From Arctopsyche grandis (lineage: Eukaryota > Arthropoda > Insecta > Trichoptera > Hydropsychidae), in NCBI RefSeq assembly GCF_051622035.1, contig NC_135359.1:23842001-23906000 (forward strand): DNA of 64,000 nucleotides, given 5' to 3'. Shown here piece after piece: positions 1-11,640 of this stretch (the stretch's first letter is position 1; each line of letters starts with the position of its first letter). The position numbers were made by a program, and so were the translations under genes. The notes below the pieces were generated by a model that saw nothing but the letters and a program-made list of their open reading frames with translations, was not told the DNA's origin and searched no databases.

Positions 1-370
1 TTCCATTGTAAAGTTGACGTAAATTGAAGTGTAACGAAAGTTTAATGTAATTGTTTACATTGTAAAGGTGTCGTAAATTGAAGTTTAACGAAAGTTTTCA
101 TGTAATTGTTTCCATTGTAAAGGTGACGTAAATCGTAGTGTAACGAAATTTTAAATGTTTTTGTTTACATTGTAAAGGTGTCGTAAATTGAAGTTGAACG
201 AAGGTTTAATGTAATTGTTTAAATTGTAAAGGTGACGTTAATCTAACTGTAACAGAATTTAAATTGTAAAGGTAACGTTAATGTAACGGTAATAGATTTT
301 AAATGTCATTGTTTCCATTGTAACTGTAAAGATAACGACTGTAATGGTAAATGTAACTGTGACTGATATC
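1..370. repeat. Degenerate 54-55 bp tandem repeat
   Basis: The motif CATTGTAAAG followed by GTGACGTAAATTGAAGTG-like sequence recurs at about positions 4, 58, 113, 168, 222, 262 and 316. The spacing is 54-55 bp except for one shortened unit of about 40 bp. Units diverge by substitutions and small indels and fade out near 370. The array enters from the left edge, so its full length is unknown. No coding signal is seen. Confidence 0.85.
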
Positions 371-1488
371 GAAGATAAATGTAACTACTGCAGATTTATC
401 AGTTATGATTTGTTGGTCAATCGGGACGATTTGACCTAAGTGGGGGGCAATGTAACGTATACTAAACAGAGCCGCCGAGTAACTGCGAGCGGATTAAGAC
501 GGGTAGACGTCCTGAGAGACCGTGAGACCGGTGTAAGTGGTTTTAGGGATTAGCGACGAGCTAAGTGCATGAAAGCTAAACAATGATTGCACTTCTCATA
601 CCGTGGGAATACATATCCGAATACGTGACTATACTGTAGGTAAACAGATTAGACGTCCTGAGAGATCTACCCCTTATAAGGCGGTACGTAGGCGATATCA
701 TGTCATTCTGGACGGAGCAGTGACAGTGTGTGTAACTCCTGAATCATCAATAAATGCTGTGAAACGACTGTTGGCTTTTACTTGGATCCTCCACCCACCC
801 CTACGCAACAATACGTTACGGTGACATGTACTGCTGTAGTATAATGTGAATAGATTTTGTCGGTTACTGCTGTTACGTCTTCATCACGTACACATTATGG
901 AGCATATGAATGTACCAAAGAATACTTTTCGTACTGCTGTTTACGTGCATTTTCCGGTGCGTGATGAGCCAGTATAAATAGACCTTTAATTGTGGATTAA
1001 TATTATTTTCTCACTTTACTCCACTGTATGTGAGATAGAAAAAAGAACATCTGAAAAACTGTCAGCAGTAGGTTGACTCTAGAAGAAACGAGGTAGACCA
1101 CAAGTGAACCAAAGAAATAAGAAAAACGCGTGGAGTCAGATAAATGGGTACATATGTATATAGCCCATAGCAAGAAGGATTGGATATAAATTATAGGTCT
1201 TTATCCAACAGCTGAGGTTTTTTTACAATTACATTTTAAAAAATTAAAAAAGCTACAACGTATCGGTTAGCATTTCAGAAAACGAAGTTTAAGTTCGATA
1301 GGACTAACGGTGTTCAAAAAATCCCCAGAATACACAGGCACACACACACATTTTTTCTAGATAATGAAAACTGATCAGAGATCGATTCTGAGTTCGAATC
1401 AGTCAAAATCTCGAGTTTGAATTTTCGCATGATCACAAAACTTCATCTATTGTTACTACGTACATAGATAAAGTAAAAATATAATAAA
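371..1488. other. Intergenic stretch, no gene recognised
   Basis: No gene is supported. The string TAGACGTCCTGAGAGA occurs twice (about 504 and 650), which indicates a small local duplication. A segment near 990-1050 (ATATTATTTTCTC followed by CCACTGT) is similar to one at 7885-7930 and is probably an old interspersed repeat. A short CA run lies near 1340. The 73-codon open frame at 603-824 has no recognisable similarity. Confidence 0.6.
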
Positions 1489-1580
1489 CTATTGGTTTTA
1501 CCCGGCTTCGCTCGGTATCTGTAGTATAAACCACTTAAACATGGCTAATGTAATAGTAAACATTTTATTAAATTTATTTG
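1489..1580 (+). repeat. Interspersed repeat with CGGCTTCGCTCGGTAT core, copy 1
   Basis: About 75 bp starting at the core CGGCTTCGCTCGGTAT match, with roughly ten differences, the reverse complement of 30306-30385 in a Cad87A intron. Similarity continues through a GTAGTATAAACC-like stretch to a shared TTTTATTAAATTT. Two copies in opposite orientation at unrelated sites show a dispersed element. Its class cannot be assigned from these fragments. Confidence 0.75.
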
Positions 1581-1642
1581 AATTGTTTTATTTTATTTAA
1601 ATTTATTTGAATTGTTTTATTTTATTTAAATTTATTTGAATA
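1569..1642. repeat. 29 bp AT-rich tandem repeat
   Basis: The unit AAATTTATTTGAATTG plus TTTTATTTTATTT is present about 2.6 times almost without change, directly after the interspersed repeat copy at 1489-1580. Its low divergence suggests recent expansion. Confidence 0.8.
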
Positions 1643-1984
1643 TTCATTGGTTTTTTTATTAAATCCTACATCACGGATTCTACGTACCAACGATAGTTAC
1701 ATACATACAAAGTCTCTTTCGAAATTATATATTAGACAATTAATTTTGTATGTTCAACAATTACAAAAATTAGTTCGACTTTACATCCCCGTTTTAATTA
1801 TGCGCCCCCTGAAACTTACACCTGTCTCTCACCGTTCGTATCACATTCAATTATTACATTTTACCCTACACAAACGACATCGTGTAATTTACATCGAGAA
1901 ATGCCTCTATTCGACTCCCATGCATATATTTTCGCAATTTAAAATCACAACATTCATAAGGCAGTTATTAAATTTCGATTAGAC

Positions 1985-2360
1985 TACTGTGATCTCGGAT
2001 CGCTCGAATCCTATTTACCGTATTGTTTCTCTTGTATTTGGATACCTATATAAAGTTTCGGATAACGAGAGGGTACCGAACCTTCCGTCTTCGAGTGGTG
2101 TGGGTGCAGGTGGTAAACGCACCTGAAGGGGTAACGCACCGTTGAACACGAGCGCCGACAAACAACAACACCTCAGTCAACCGCGGCTACTGGTCGAGAT
2201 CGCTTGTACCGGATGTACTTCGAATAAAAAACCACACTCTAGTTCCGCACGACTCATATATGTATGTGGCCTGTAACGAACATTCGCACTCATATCCCAT
2301 GACATTAAGTTGCTTTTAACCGCAGTGATACCTCCTCAATAGTGCATCTGTATAATTCAG
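1985..2360 (+). mobile_element. Possible solo LTR or promoter-like segment
   Basis: A TATA-like CTATATAAAG near 2047 is followed about 170 bp later by AATAAA near 2223. The segment between is unusually GC-rich for this region. This order (TATA, GC-rich transcribed part, polyadenylation signal) is what an LTR shows. No paired LTR, primer-binding site or flanking duplication was found, so an unrelated promoter is an equal alternative. Confidence 0.25.
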
Positions 2361-2479
2361 AAGGAAAATTAAGGTAAGTTTGCATACGATGGCATGTAAA
2401 TTTCATTCATGAATTTCAAATCATAATTTTACGTACAGCCTCGGCCAAAAATATCATTTATGTACACTCTACAACCTAT

Positions 2480-2945
2480 ACAACACGCTTTCATTTGTCA
2501 GTTTTTGCGCAACTGTCATCCGTCTCACCCCACACATTTAATTTCTAATTTCGTACACCCATCTTCAATGCAGCCTTCCTTTCACCTTATTACATTCTAT
2601 CAGGTATGATTCCAGCGCTTCTTTTGTCAACCTTTCGTCCATTTACGGCCATTAACTATCCATTTCTGAGTCAAGACTTCACTAACAAACACTCTATTTT
2701 GGGCAACACTTATCCATTTCAACCCACACATTCTTTTACTTTCATCCACCTATCTTTCTTATAGCCTTTCTTTCACCATTTTATATTCTCTCGGGTACAA
2801 TTCCAGCACTTATTTTGCCCAGCTTTCGTCCGTTCTTCTAGCTACGAGATTCGCCCATTGCCATTTCAATCTCTTCACTCTCTCCATTATATCCACTACC
2901 CTTGTCATACTTCTCACCCACTTATTCCTTTTCCTATATCTCCAT
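2480..2945 (-). mobile_element. RTE-like non-LTR retrotransposon 3' ends, two tandem fragments
   Basis: Read on the minus strand, two successive fragments (about 2945-2690 and 2660-2490) resemble the 3' end of the element at 4690-5312. They carry the equivalents of its GTGGATAGAGAG segment, its GAGAGAATG-like stretch and its end segment (GTGTGGGGTGAGA, then GTTGCGCAAAA). Both are riddled with stops and frameshifts. Two partial copies in a row in the same orientation point to nested insertion or duplication. Confidence 0.7.
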
Positions 2946-3118
2946 ATATGTATGTATACTAGTATACATAAAGGGAAACACCCCTTTGCATTGTCTTTTT
3001 GAATGATGAATTTTAGTTAATTCTGGCGAGAACGGTCGTGAAGAAAAGAGTTGTTATTTTTGACTTGTTTGATTACTTTTAAACCCATTTTTTTTGTTAA
3101 ATATTATCTCAAAAAATA

Positions 3119-3420
3119 AATAAATGCCGACAATTAGTGAGCTTATTGAATCCAAGGGGATGAAATATTACTCAACTCTCAAGTGGTGAGTCAGGTTAAA
3201 ATTGCACAGCAATTGCGGTGCAGTTCAAAAGACGTTAAAAAGATTTTATAAAACCAGATCAAACATTATAAACCCTCGATCTGGAAAAAAGGATTTAAAT
3301 GGTAGCAGAAAAGCATGTTTCAGAACGCTTATGATTAATTATTTGTGCATAAAAATTTCGACAAAAATGGGAGTACTCCAGATTTTTGGTCAACGCTGAA
3401 CGTACATTTTTTGAATAAAA
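3119..3420 (+). pseudogene. Tc1-like transposase relic, internally deleted
   Basis: Frames near 3124-3300 give a start-like MPTISELIES, then, after a stop, CGAVQKTLKRFYKTRSN and PRSGKK. This is the pattern of the paired helix-turn-helix of Tc1-type transposases (…GAVQ.TLKRF..TGS…RPRSGR in the family). The catalytic DDE region is missing: after about 60 more codons the sequence runs into AT-rich DNA with AATAAA. No intact terminal inverted repeats were identified. The element is dead. Confidence 0.6.
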
Positions 3421-4689
3421 TCTTGTTTTCATATTAAAATTACGTTGTTTTGGTGTGATTCACTCAGGCACAGGTACGTTCCATGATAATAATTAGAGAA
3501 ATTGTAACGATATTACAATTGTGTTTGGGCTTCCTCATATATGACAAACAATGGAAATTGTTGCGTCGCTTGTGCGTGAATTTTTTTTATGTAGAAAATA
3601 TTCGTGAAAACTTTTCCTCGTTCTGTTGCTTTTTTTTTTAATTTTAGTATTAAATAAAGTAGGACGTGATTATTATACGAATTAACGGCTGATGCGCTTA
3701 ATGATTTGCGTGAAATTATTGTTTAGAACACGTGTGACAATGATGAATCCAACACTTTCATTGACAAAACAACGGAAACATACCGGGAGTATTGAAAACG
3801 GCCCTATAGTGAAGTGAAATGATGATATTACATTCATTTGGAAATGCAATCACATAATATAAAACTTCAATGTGTATATTTTATACACATTGAATGTTTT
3901 TCTAAAGAAATTAAAAATAATAGAAAGCTTTAAAATATTTTCCAAGAATGTTAAAGGAATGTATGTATGTATATAAAATAAAAAAAAACATATATTTATG
4001 TATGTATAAGATAACTGTATAGTGTATTGGGTACACTTACATAAATTTGAATATAGAATATACATAGAGATGATATCGTATATCATTTAAAGTAGTCATC
4101 TGTAGAAGTTACTGACCGTAATGGGTGAGTAGATCTTACAAATAGTTACGAAATGGAGGTTAACGATTCTGACGTGCAGATTTCCCCATAATCATATTTT
4201 CTTCGACTTTTCGCAGTGCTGTTGAGAAATTGAAATGTTGTCCAGTAAAATTTCGTACCCGACATAAAAACAATTGTCGATTGTGACTAATTACCAAAAT
4301 GACACTATTAAAACCACTCTCGCTATCTAGATTTCACGATGGCAATGGGTATCCTTCAATTGTAAATATGCAAATTCGACAATGGTTTCGGTGAGAATCC
4401 GTTTAAAAACGGGTATTCAGAAGGTTTTTTTGCCCTTGGGACCCCACGGTTGGCTGCACCTCGTTGCAATTTTAATGGGGGCGAAAAAAACACATACGGG
4501 GAAGTCGAAATGTATGAACGTTTGTTTCATACCATGTATAGGTATGCGCATACATACATACATACATACATATGTGTATTTTTTTATTTTATTTTAATAC
4601 ACATACATACACCAGTGTCTTCATAGGCTACCCCAATATGACACTGTGGCTATATAAAACATAAATAACGCACATTTTATATTAAGACA
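3421..4689. other. Intergenic stretch, microsatellite-rich
   Basis: No gene is recognised. It contains TATGTATG tracts near 3960 and an uninterrupted CATA run at about 4550-4572. The short open frames here lack conserved motifs and contain these simple repeats. Confidence 0.5.
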
Positions 4690-5312
4690 TACAGGATATC
4701 ATTTTATTAGATGATAAAATAGTAGAAATAGTAAATAATTATTTATATTTAGGTCAAATAATAGACATGTCCGGTAGTAAAGAAAAATAAATAAAGAGAC
4801 GTATTAAAATACGATGGAGTGCATTTGGACGAATGAATGCGGTTTTTAAATCAAAAATGTCACTTTGCCTGAAGAAAAAGATCTTCGATCAATGTGTTTT
4901 GCCAGGGATAACGTATGGATGTGAAACTTGGAAATTGAACACCAAAACCAGCCAGAAGTATGGAACGTTGCATGTTTGGCATAACGAGGAAAGACAAGAA
5001 ACGGAATACGTGGGGGAGAAATATGACAAGAGTAGTGGATAGAGAGAAAGAGATTGAAATGGTAATGGGTGGGCTACGTGGCTAGAATAATGGACAAAGG
5101 TGGACAAAAGACGTACTTAGAATTGTAACCGAGAGAATGAAACAGGGTAAAAGAAAGACCGCAATTAAGATGGGTAGACGAAATTAGAAAAATGTGTGGG
5201 GTGAGATGGATGAGAGTTGCGCAAAACAGAGACGAGTGGAAGCGTTGTGGAGAGGCCTTCATCCAGCAGTGGATGGTGAATGACCGTAAATGATGATGAT
5301 GATGATGATATA
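4690..5312 (+). mobile_element. RTE-like non-LTR retrotransposon 3' end with (GAT)n tail
   Basis: Translation across several frames gives NNYLYLGQIIDMSGSKEK, a stop, then RRIKIRWSAFGRMNAVFKSK, CLKKKIFDQCVLPGITYGCE and, further on, MGRRN and VRWMRVAQNRDEWKRCGEAF. This series is the C-terminal end of reverse transcriptases of RTE-like insect retrotransposons. The frame is broken near 4788 and again after about 5040. The element ends in seven GAT repeats at 5290-5312, typical of RTE elements, which end in short tandem repeats rather than poly(A). It is one of four copies in the window. Confidence 0.8.
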
Positions 5313-8300
5313 TAAAATATATAAAAATACATTTAATTTTATTTAACAAACATTCACGTGCTACACAAAAAATTTGAAGGAAAAATAATATGTATGTATG
5401 TATTAACTTTTCATGGGAATTGTCCATAAAATCTTTTACAGTAAACATTGAAAAGTCAGTACGTCATAGAATTTCCCTCATCTATTATATCGCATGTAAA
5501 TACATATGTATATACATACATATGTAAGTATTATATTTACATATATCTGATTTGGCTTATCAAAGAAATGATAATGTATAGACAGGTTTTTCGAGACTTC
5601 TTATAGTATGATAATTATAAAAATAAATATCCGAGTTGTATTTACGTTTCGCCTGTATCTACAGTGTAAAGAAAACCGGAAATGTTAACCTTTTAACTTC
5701 AAATTGTTAAACAATATGGTTCGGCGGTTGAACTCGTTCGCGTCACGTACAATTAAAACTTGATTCACACCGGAACCGAAAGTCAAACTTTGTAATGGTT
5801 CAAAAATACTGATTACAATTTTTTCATTGCAAAAAAAATCGAAAAAAGCTGTTGCGAAAGCAACGATAAAAATTTTCATTCATCGCAATCGAATATTTAA
5901 ATTTTTATAAAACATAATATAAAACCAACCGCAAAACGCATTCAGTCAAAAACATTTCTATTGATTAAAAAAGCCTATCTTTCAAATATAATTTCGCAAA
6001 ATTATGTATGTACGTAACTATTTAAATACACAAAAAAATAACTCGGTGTGATTGATCTGTATCGTTTTTATTTTAACATTTAGCATTGTTTTATGTGTGT
6101 TTTATAACAATACGAAAATGATCACTATCAACTATTCATTAAGAGAGTTTTCATTTACAAAACGTTTTCCCAGTTAAACTTGACCGCGTTATATGATTTA
6201 TATTGAATTTAAAACACTATAATTTATGTGTAATAATATAACATAAGAATTCACTTTACATAAAAATGTATCGGCAATAAATTGCAAGTGATGCTCTCCT
6301 CAATTAATTGCATCATCCTTTACATTCTTACATACATACTCTTGTTCTAGAAAGTACACGCATGTACACATTCACTTATTTAAAATACACTTCTTCGACT
6401 CTATCCATTCGAGCACAAAATTTTCCATCGCCAAAAATTATCGTTTGTCTAATTTGTTCGCATAACCAAATTGCAACATAGGCACTTTTGTGCGTTTAAG
6501 TAGATTATCGCGCCGGAGATCTAGAACAGCGCTCCACATTTACATCATCCATACACCACGTTCTACAGCAGCATCCAAATTTCCACCGGATTCGGCTTGG
6601 AAAACATTCACACGCCCAACATTATAATATTTCATACCTACCTTTATAATAAAAGTCGTAGCGGACGACCCGAACTTGATACAGCGCCGAAGTCGTATCG
6701 AATTGATTTATTGCGGTGGACATCGAATCGAAAAGCAATCTTGGAACTTTAATTCCGAACGTAGTGTGTTTTTTTTTAATTGTATTGATCGTCGGAGTTG
6801 TTAGGCTGTAGTTGCCAAGGTTTTGGATATCGCACTTGCATATCCCCTACAGGCACGAAACGAAGAAATTACTGGACACGTCATTTGGGGGAAACAACAT
6901 GAGTCACTTCCGGAGGGAAGCACCTGAAGGGTCACATCCTGTCTGCGATCGGCGCCGCGGAACGAATGTATATATCCGACAAAATTCAATTTTTTAATAA
7001 AAATATTCACACTCTATACTGCAATAGAAATTAGACAGTGAAGTTGATAGTTTATCCTTGAAAAGATAAAAAAAATTGTTAATTTTTCTCAATATTTTAG
7101 AGGATTGTCTGTAAAGTTTACTAATTTGATTATGTTGTACTGTTCAATATAATGGATAGAATTAAATGAAGCCACGAATAGAAAAAATAGAAAATAATAA
7201 AATGGATTTCAATAATCGATATGGTTCCATAATAAATTGCACAAAATCTGTGAAAATTGGCTACAAGTATCGGTCTATATTTATTTTATATGGAAGAAAG
7301 TACTCGCAATAATCTTTGTTCAAAAGTGAAAAAAACAGACAGAAAAATTCATTATTCCCTGTATTTGTCCGAAAGGGACCATTTTACTAAAAGAACTACA
7401 GTAAATTTTACCTAAATAGTCAGCTAGCGGAATGATCGGATAAAGTATCAGTGAAGTAAAAAAATATACGAGATATAACGAAAGCCTATAATGCAAATTT
7501 TATAAGATATAGTGTGAAAAAGTTATAGTTATAGGGATTTAAACAATTAAAATCTGACAAAACGAGTGGGGGGCGGAAAGTCAAACATACATATAAGGCT
7601 ACAGGCTAGTGGCAAATGGTTAGCTGTCATCGTCTCCAAAATTTTTGTATTCTTAAACGTGTTTATTACGATTATATTTCAACATTGAAATAGCGCAAGC
7701 AACTGAAATCTCTATTGGCGGCCAATCCTCGCAAAATGGCAAAGTTTTAAAGCGATCGGAAGAATATAGGAAATATTGACCGATTGGCGAAGTAAATCTA
7801 ATATAAACCTTGTAAATAAAAAAAAGAGACTCATAGTATGTATATACGAAAGTCTAATCTTGTTCATGTTTTAATCATAGATTGATATTATTTTCTCGCT
7901 GTTGTTCTCTCCACTGTTGATAAGTGAGACAATCATTCTCCTCTATATTTGTCCGAAAGGGACCAGTTTACCAAAAGAACTATGTAAAAATATAATTTAA
8001 AATATACAAGTTTGGTCATTTTCTCTGGAGCATCTAGAGTGGAGTTCCAAGTATCCAATCAATTAGTAATTGAATTTTTTTAGCAATATATACCTCGCCG
8101 AATCTATTATACAATAATAATGATCTCGAATCAGTATAATTTAAAATAAATAATGATTTCTATGCTATGGCATGATTCTGCACAATAATTTTCAGTATAA
8201 AATTTAATGTCATCCTGCTTTCTATAGATGTTTCTTAAGCCGCGTGAAATTAACAATATGTATACATACATACATTTGCCTACACTTTCGATAATATTAC

Positions 8301-10500
8301 TTTATTTATTTAGACTTGACTTGAAAACAATTATGAATTATGTAGATCAAAGTTTGTCGTATTAAATTACACGTGTAGAAATATTCTACACGAGTGGTCA
8401 CCGTACATTAAAAGATTCAATGCTTCATGAACGGCTTATAAGCTTCTCAATTCGCATTCCTGCATCATAATGATAATAACACATCCGAGTGTAAATTTAA
8501 GACAGTTGAAGATGTAAGATTATCACACTCGTTAACAACTATTAGGTACATCCTAAATGAAATATCCAAATATTACAGGAAGAATCGGATTAATCTCAAT
8601 ATCAAAGACCTTTGTTTGCTTTCAGTTTTAGTAGATAGGCTCAGGGCTGATGGTTAATTATCCTCACCTAATTACACCTGACAGTGGAATTTTCAATAAC
8701 CTTTGTATGTATGTATGTATGTATATATGAGTTTATGTACATAGTATGATGATAGGATTTTGTGTGAGATGAGGACATCCTACAACCGACAGGCTGTTCT
8801 GGTATTTTGAGTCGTCATTATGTGATTAAGCTGAGAGTCAGTGCCATTGTCGTCTGTTGTAAAGATGTCTCGGTTTGGTAGTTTTGTGATGACCTTGTGA
8901 CAAAACATGAGCTTTCCGCTCGGAAAATGCTAAAATCGCTTTCGGCTCATGTCACACTCGCTAAATCTCCAAGATCAATCTCGTTACCCATTCCAGTATT
9001 CCACCTAGATCTCAAATTACCCATTGTAAATATACATACATATGTACATTGTCTAAGTTGACGTTCGCGTGTATTCCTTCATTTAATGTTTATATTGGCG
9101 TAATTGACTAATTACTTCACAGCGAAAGCTTTCATAACAACACGTATTGATGGTTCTTTAGAAATCGTGAATTAGAATAACGAACTAAGATTACTGATTC
9201 AAATGTGAAACGAACGATTTTAGACATACTCGATTACAAGCGTGACGATTTCAAGATGTCAAACTATTTGCTAACTAATGAAGTTAGTCTTGGGAAAGAT
9301 TTTTTCTCCGGTGATTTCCCGTCGTCTTTTTTTACATAGAGTGTAAAGTGTGAATGGACAACGATTTTGCGTAATAAAATGAAATTAGTTGAGGCTAATA
9401 TTGTATGGAATTGTCTCAATTTAAAAGACGAAACTACCTAGGATAAAAAAAAAACACCCACGGTGCAATTTTTTGTCGCATCTTAGGAAAAAATCATTAT
9501 AACGCTATTTTACAATGAAATTCAAACCAGAATCCTTCTGAATACTAAACTATAAAAGAAAACTCCAACTAATTAATGGTATCAATATTTATTTATTTAA
9601 GTTTGGACAATTGTGGCATTACAGGAATCCCGAATACACCAAAACGGTCGAATGAAAATACAGATGAGAAAAAATAAAAATATATACATATATGGACATA
9701 CATATACACAAACAAAAATACTTTTAGACACAATCTTAAAAAAAAACTAAAGCATTGTAATAGAAGCAAATAAAATAAAAATTTCAAGTAATGAGTTACA
9801 AAGTAGGGAATGTCTTGCATCTACATACAGCAAGTATCAATAAATAAGAACCAGCTGCAAATACAAAACATCCCTATGAGGCCCAAATGGAAGATCAAAA
9901 TTCCACTCATACATCACATTCAATTATGAAAATAAGGACGAGCGCAGGCTACCAGACAAATAGGCTAAAATAATCTCCGATAATTTACGCTTACTAAGGA
10001 TGGAAAAATATCACATTCAGGCTCAGCAGCAACGATTTCATTGAAAAGTCGGATAGCTCCTTGAATAAGAGCCATTCGATAAAGAACTGCGCGGGCAGGA
10101 GGTACGACCATATTGTAAGTTGATAATAACAACTTGCATCTTATAAATGTTACTTCCTTGAATAAACCAGTGTTTTTTGCGAAGAAAAAACAGTTTTAGA
10201 AATCAAAATTCATCGTGAAATTCGGTGAAATTACAAAGCCTATGGCAATTAAAGACAGTGTTACATCGTAACTAAATTATGTTCCAAAGCGTTATACGAG
10301 ACAAACTACCGACAGCCGTTACTTCCGATTCGATTAAAACAACGCCTTCCGACATGAAATTGATATTTATACGAGCGTGTTGGCGAAAAGATGCATATGA
10401 GAATTTTCATGAATAACCAACGAGCGTGGAGAACAACAGCTAAACGACCAAACACATAATAATATAATTTTCAGTTATAACATTTGCCGTGCGATATTAT
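5313..10500. other. Long intergenic stretch, no gene recognised
   Basis: AT-rich, with many CATA/TATG tracts (near 5390, 5510, 8260, 8710). Two segments sharing TTTGTCCGAAAGGGACCA and a following AAAAGAACTA, at 7361-7400 and 7945-7985, are copies of one dispersed repeat. A moderately GC-rich block at 6480-6960 has open frames on both strands but no recognisable protein motif. It could hold a distant 5' non-coding exon of the downstream cadherin gene, which is only a possibility. Confidence 0.45.
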
Positions 10501-10513
10501 TTTATCACTATCG

Positions 10514-10785
10514 TTGCGTCGGCGCTATCTCCCGCTGCGAACCGATTACCAACGCTTCGATCGGACCTGGTCTGATTTGGAAATGTTTTTTTTTTTTCGG
10601 ACAGTCTAAATTTGCCGGAAAAATTGGTATGACGGAGCCGGAAGGAGGTGGGGTGCAAACGAGGGTTGGATGACCGCTCTGACCGAGCAAACCAGCGTCC
10701 GTGGAGCGGTAGCGTTAAACTGGCCAGCTGGTTTGCTCAGTGACAAACCGTCAGACCAGGGATTGTTAACGCGATGACGCAACCC
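10514..10785. repeat. GC-rich segment with nested inverted repeats
   Basis: Three inverted pairs are nested. TTGCGTC near 10514 pairs with GACGCAA near 10777. CCTGGTCTGA near 10567 pairs with TCAGACCAGG near 10751. GAGCAAACCAGC near 10685 pairs with GCTGGTTTGCTC near 10728. The block is much richer in GC than its flanks. It could be a decayed foldback element or a structured non-coding RNA. The small open frames across it on the minus strand carry no known motif. Confidence 0.5.
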
Positions 10786-10975
10786 AGATTGTGCATATTC
10801 CATAATGTGAATCCGTGTATGTAGTTATTTGTACGACTTCTGGATTAAATAGTGCAGACGTGATTACTGGACGGATCGTTACATATTAATATTTTACTAT
10901 GACGGTTTATGTACGTACTTATAAGATGAATACGAGTAAATGGTATATTACACCCAAAGCTGATTAGTGGCGTCA

Positions 10976-11640
10976 GGGCCCCAACATAAGTACAAATGTG
11001 TGCAATGCACACAGGCGACCGGAAGAATTGAGAGACGAAAATATTATATTCCTTAAGAAATACGAAACAAGACATCGTACTTTTTAAAATGCATTTAGGT
11101 TGTCCTGTTGTATATGTACTTTTGGATTGCTGTTGCAAGTTACAACTTGTAACACACCTGAACTATAATTTGGGGAAATAATGGGATAGTAGTTATAGCT
11201 TCGGTTCGCATAGAGCTAAGTCTTTTATGTTATATTATCTTTGCGACTGCCACATGTATTTTTTCAAGGAATATTGGTTGGTCATCGAAAGAACAATTTC
11301 CTAGATGTGGGATTGGGCGTTCAGAGTATCTCTTGTCATCTCGTCCTGTTCAGAACTAAACGTTTTGGTTTTCTGTCTGTGTTTTTGGTTAATTTTTATT
11401 TTTTCTATACTTCTCACAAAGTAAGATTTTTGTTCAATTTCATTTTCATCTACATTTTAATTTTTTTTTTTATTAATATGATTTATATAAATGCTGATAA
11501 AATTAAAGAGCGGCCCATTTAAGTTTTCACGCTGGCGACTGAACTCATAGGCGCGGCTCTGAGTAGCGTGTGCGAAGTGTGCGATGCACACAGGCGCCCC
11601 AGAGGAAGAGGCACCTAAAATACGTCAAAATACATGAGAT
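10976..11640. repeat. Two direct copies of a GC-rich repeat end
   Basis: GTGTGCAATGCACACAGGCG near 10996 and GTGTGCGATGCACACAGGCG near 11578 are nearly identical. Both continue into a GAAGA…GAG…AAAAT-like context (to about 11050 and 11635). Each contains the palindrome TGTGC-N2-GCACA. They look like two fragments of one transposon family in the same orientation. Confidence 0.55.

Noticed and set aside
1647..1982. 111-codon open frame
   Set aside because: No recognisable motif, AT-rich, starts in a tandem repeat region, no splice or promoter support.
4550..4572. Regularly repeated CATA/TATG tracts as a possible CRISPR or other array
   Set aside because: They are ordinary tetranucleotide microsatellites without spacers, found throughout this eukaryotic sequence.
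5074..5448. 124-codon minus-strand open frame with a run of histidines
   Set aside because: Antisense to the RTE-like 3' end; the histidines come from the (GAT)n tail.
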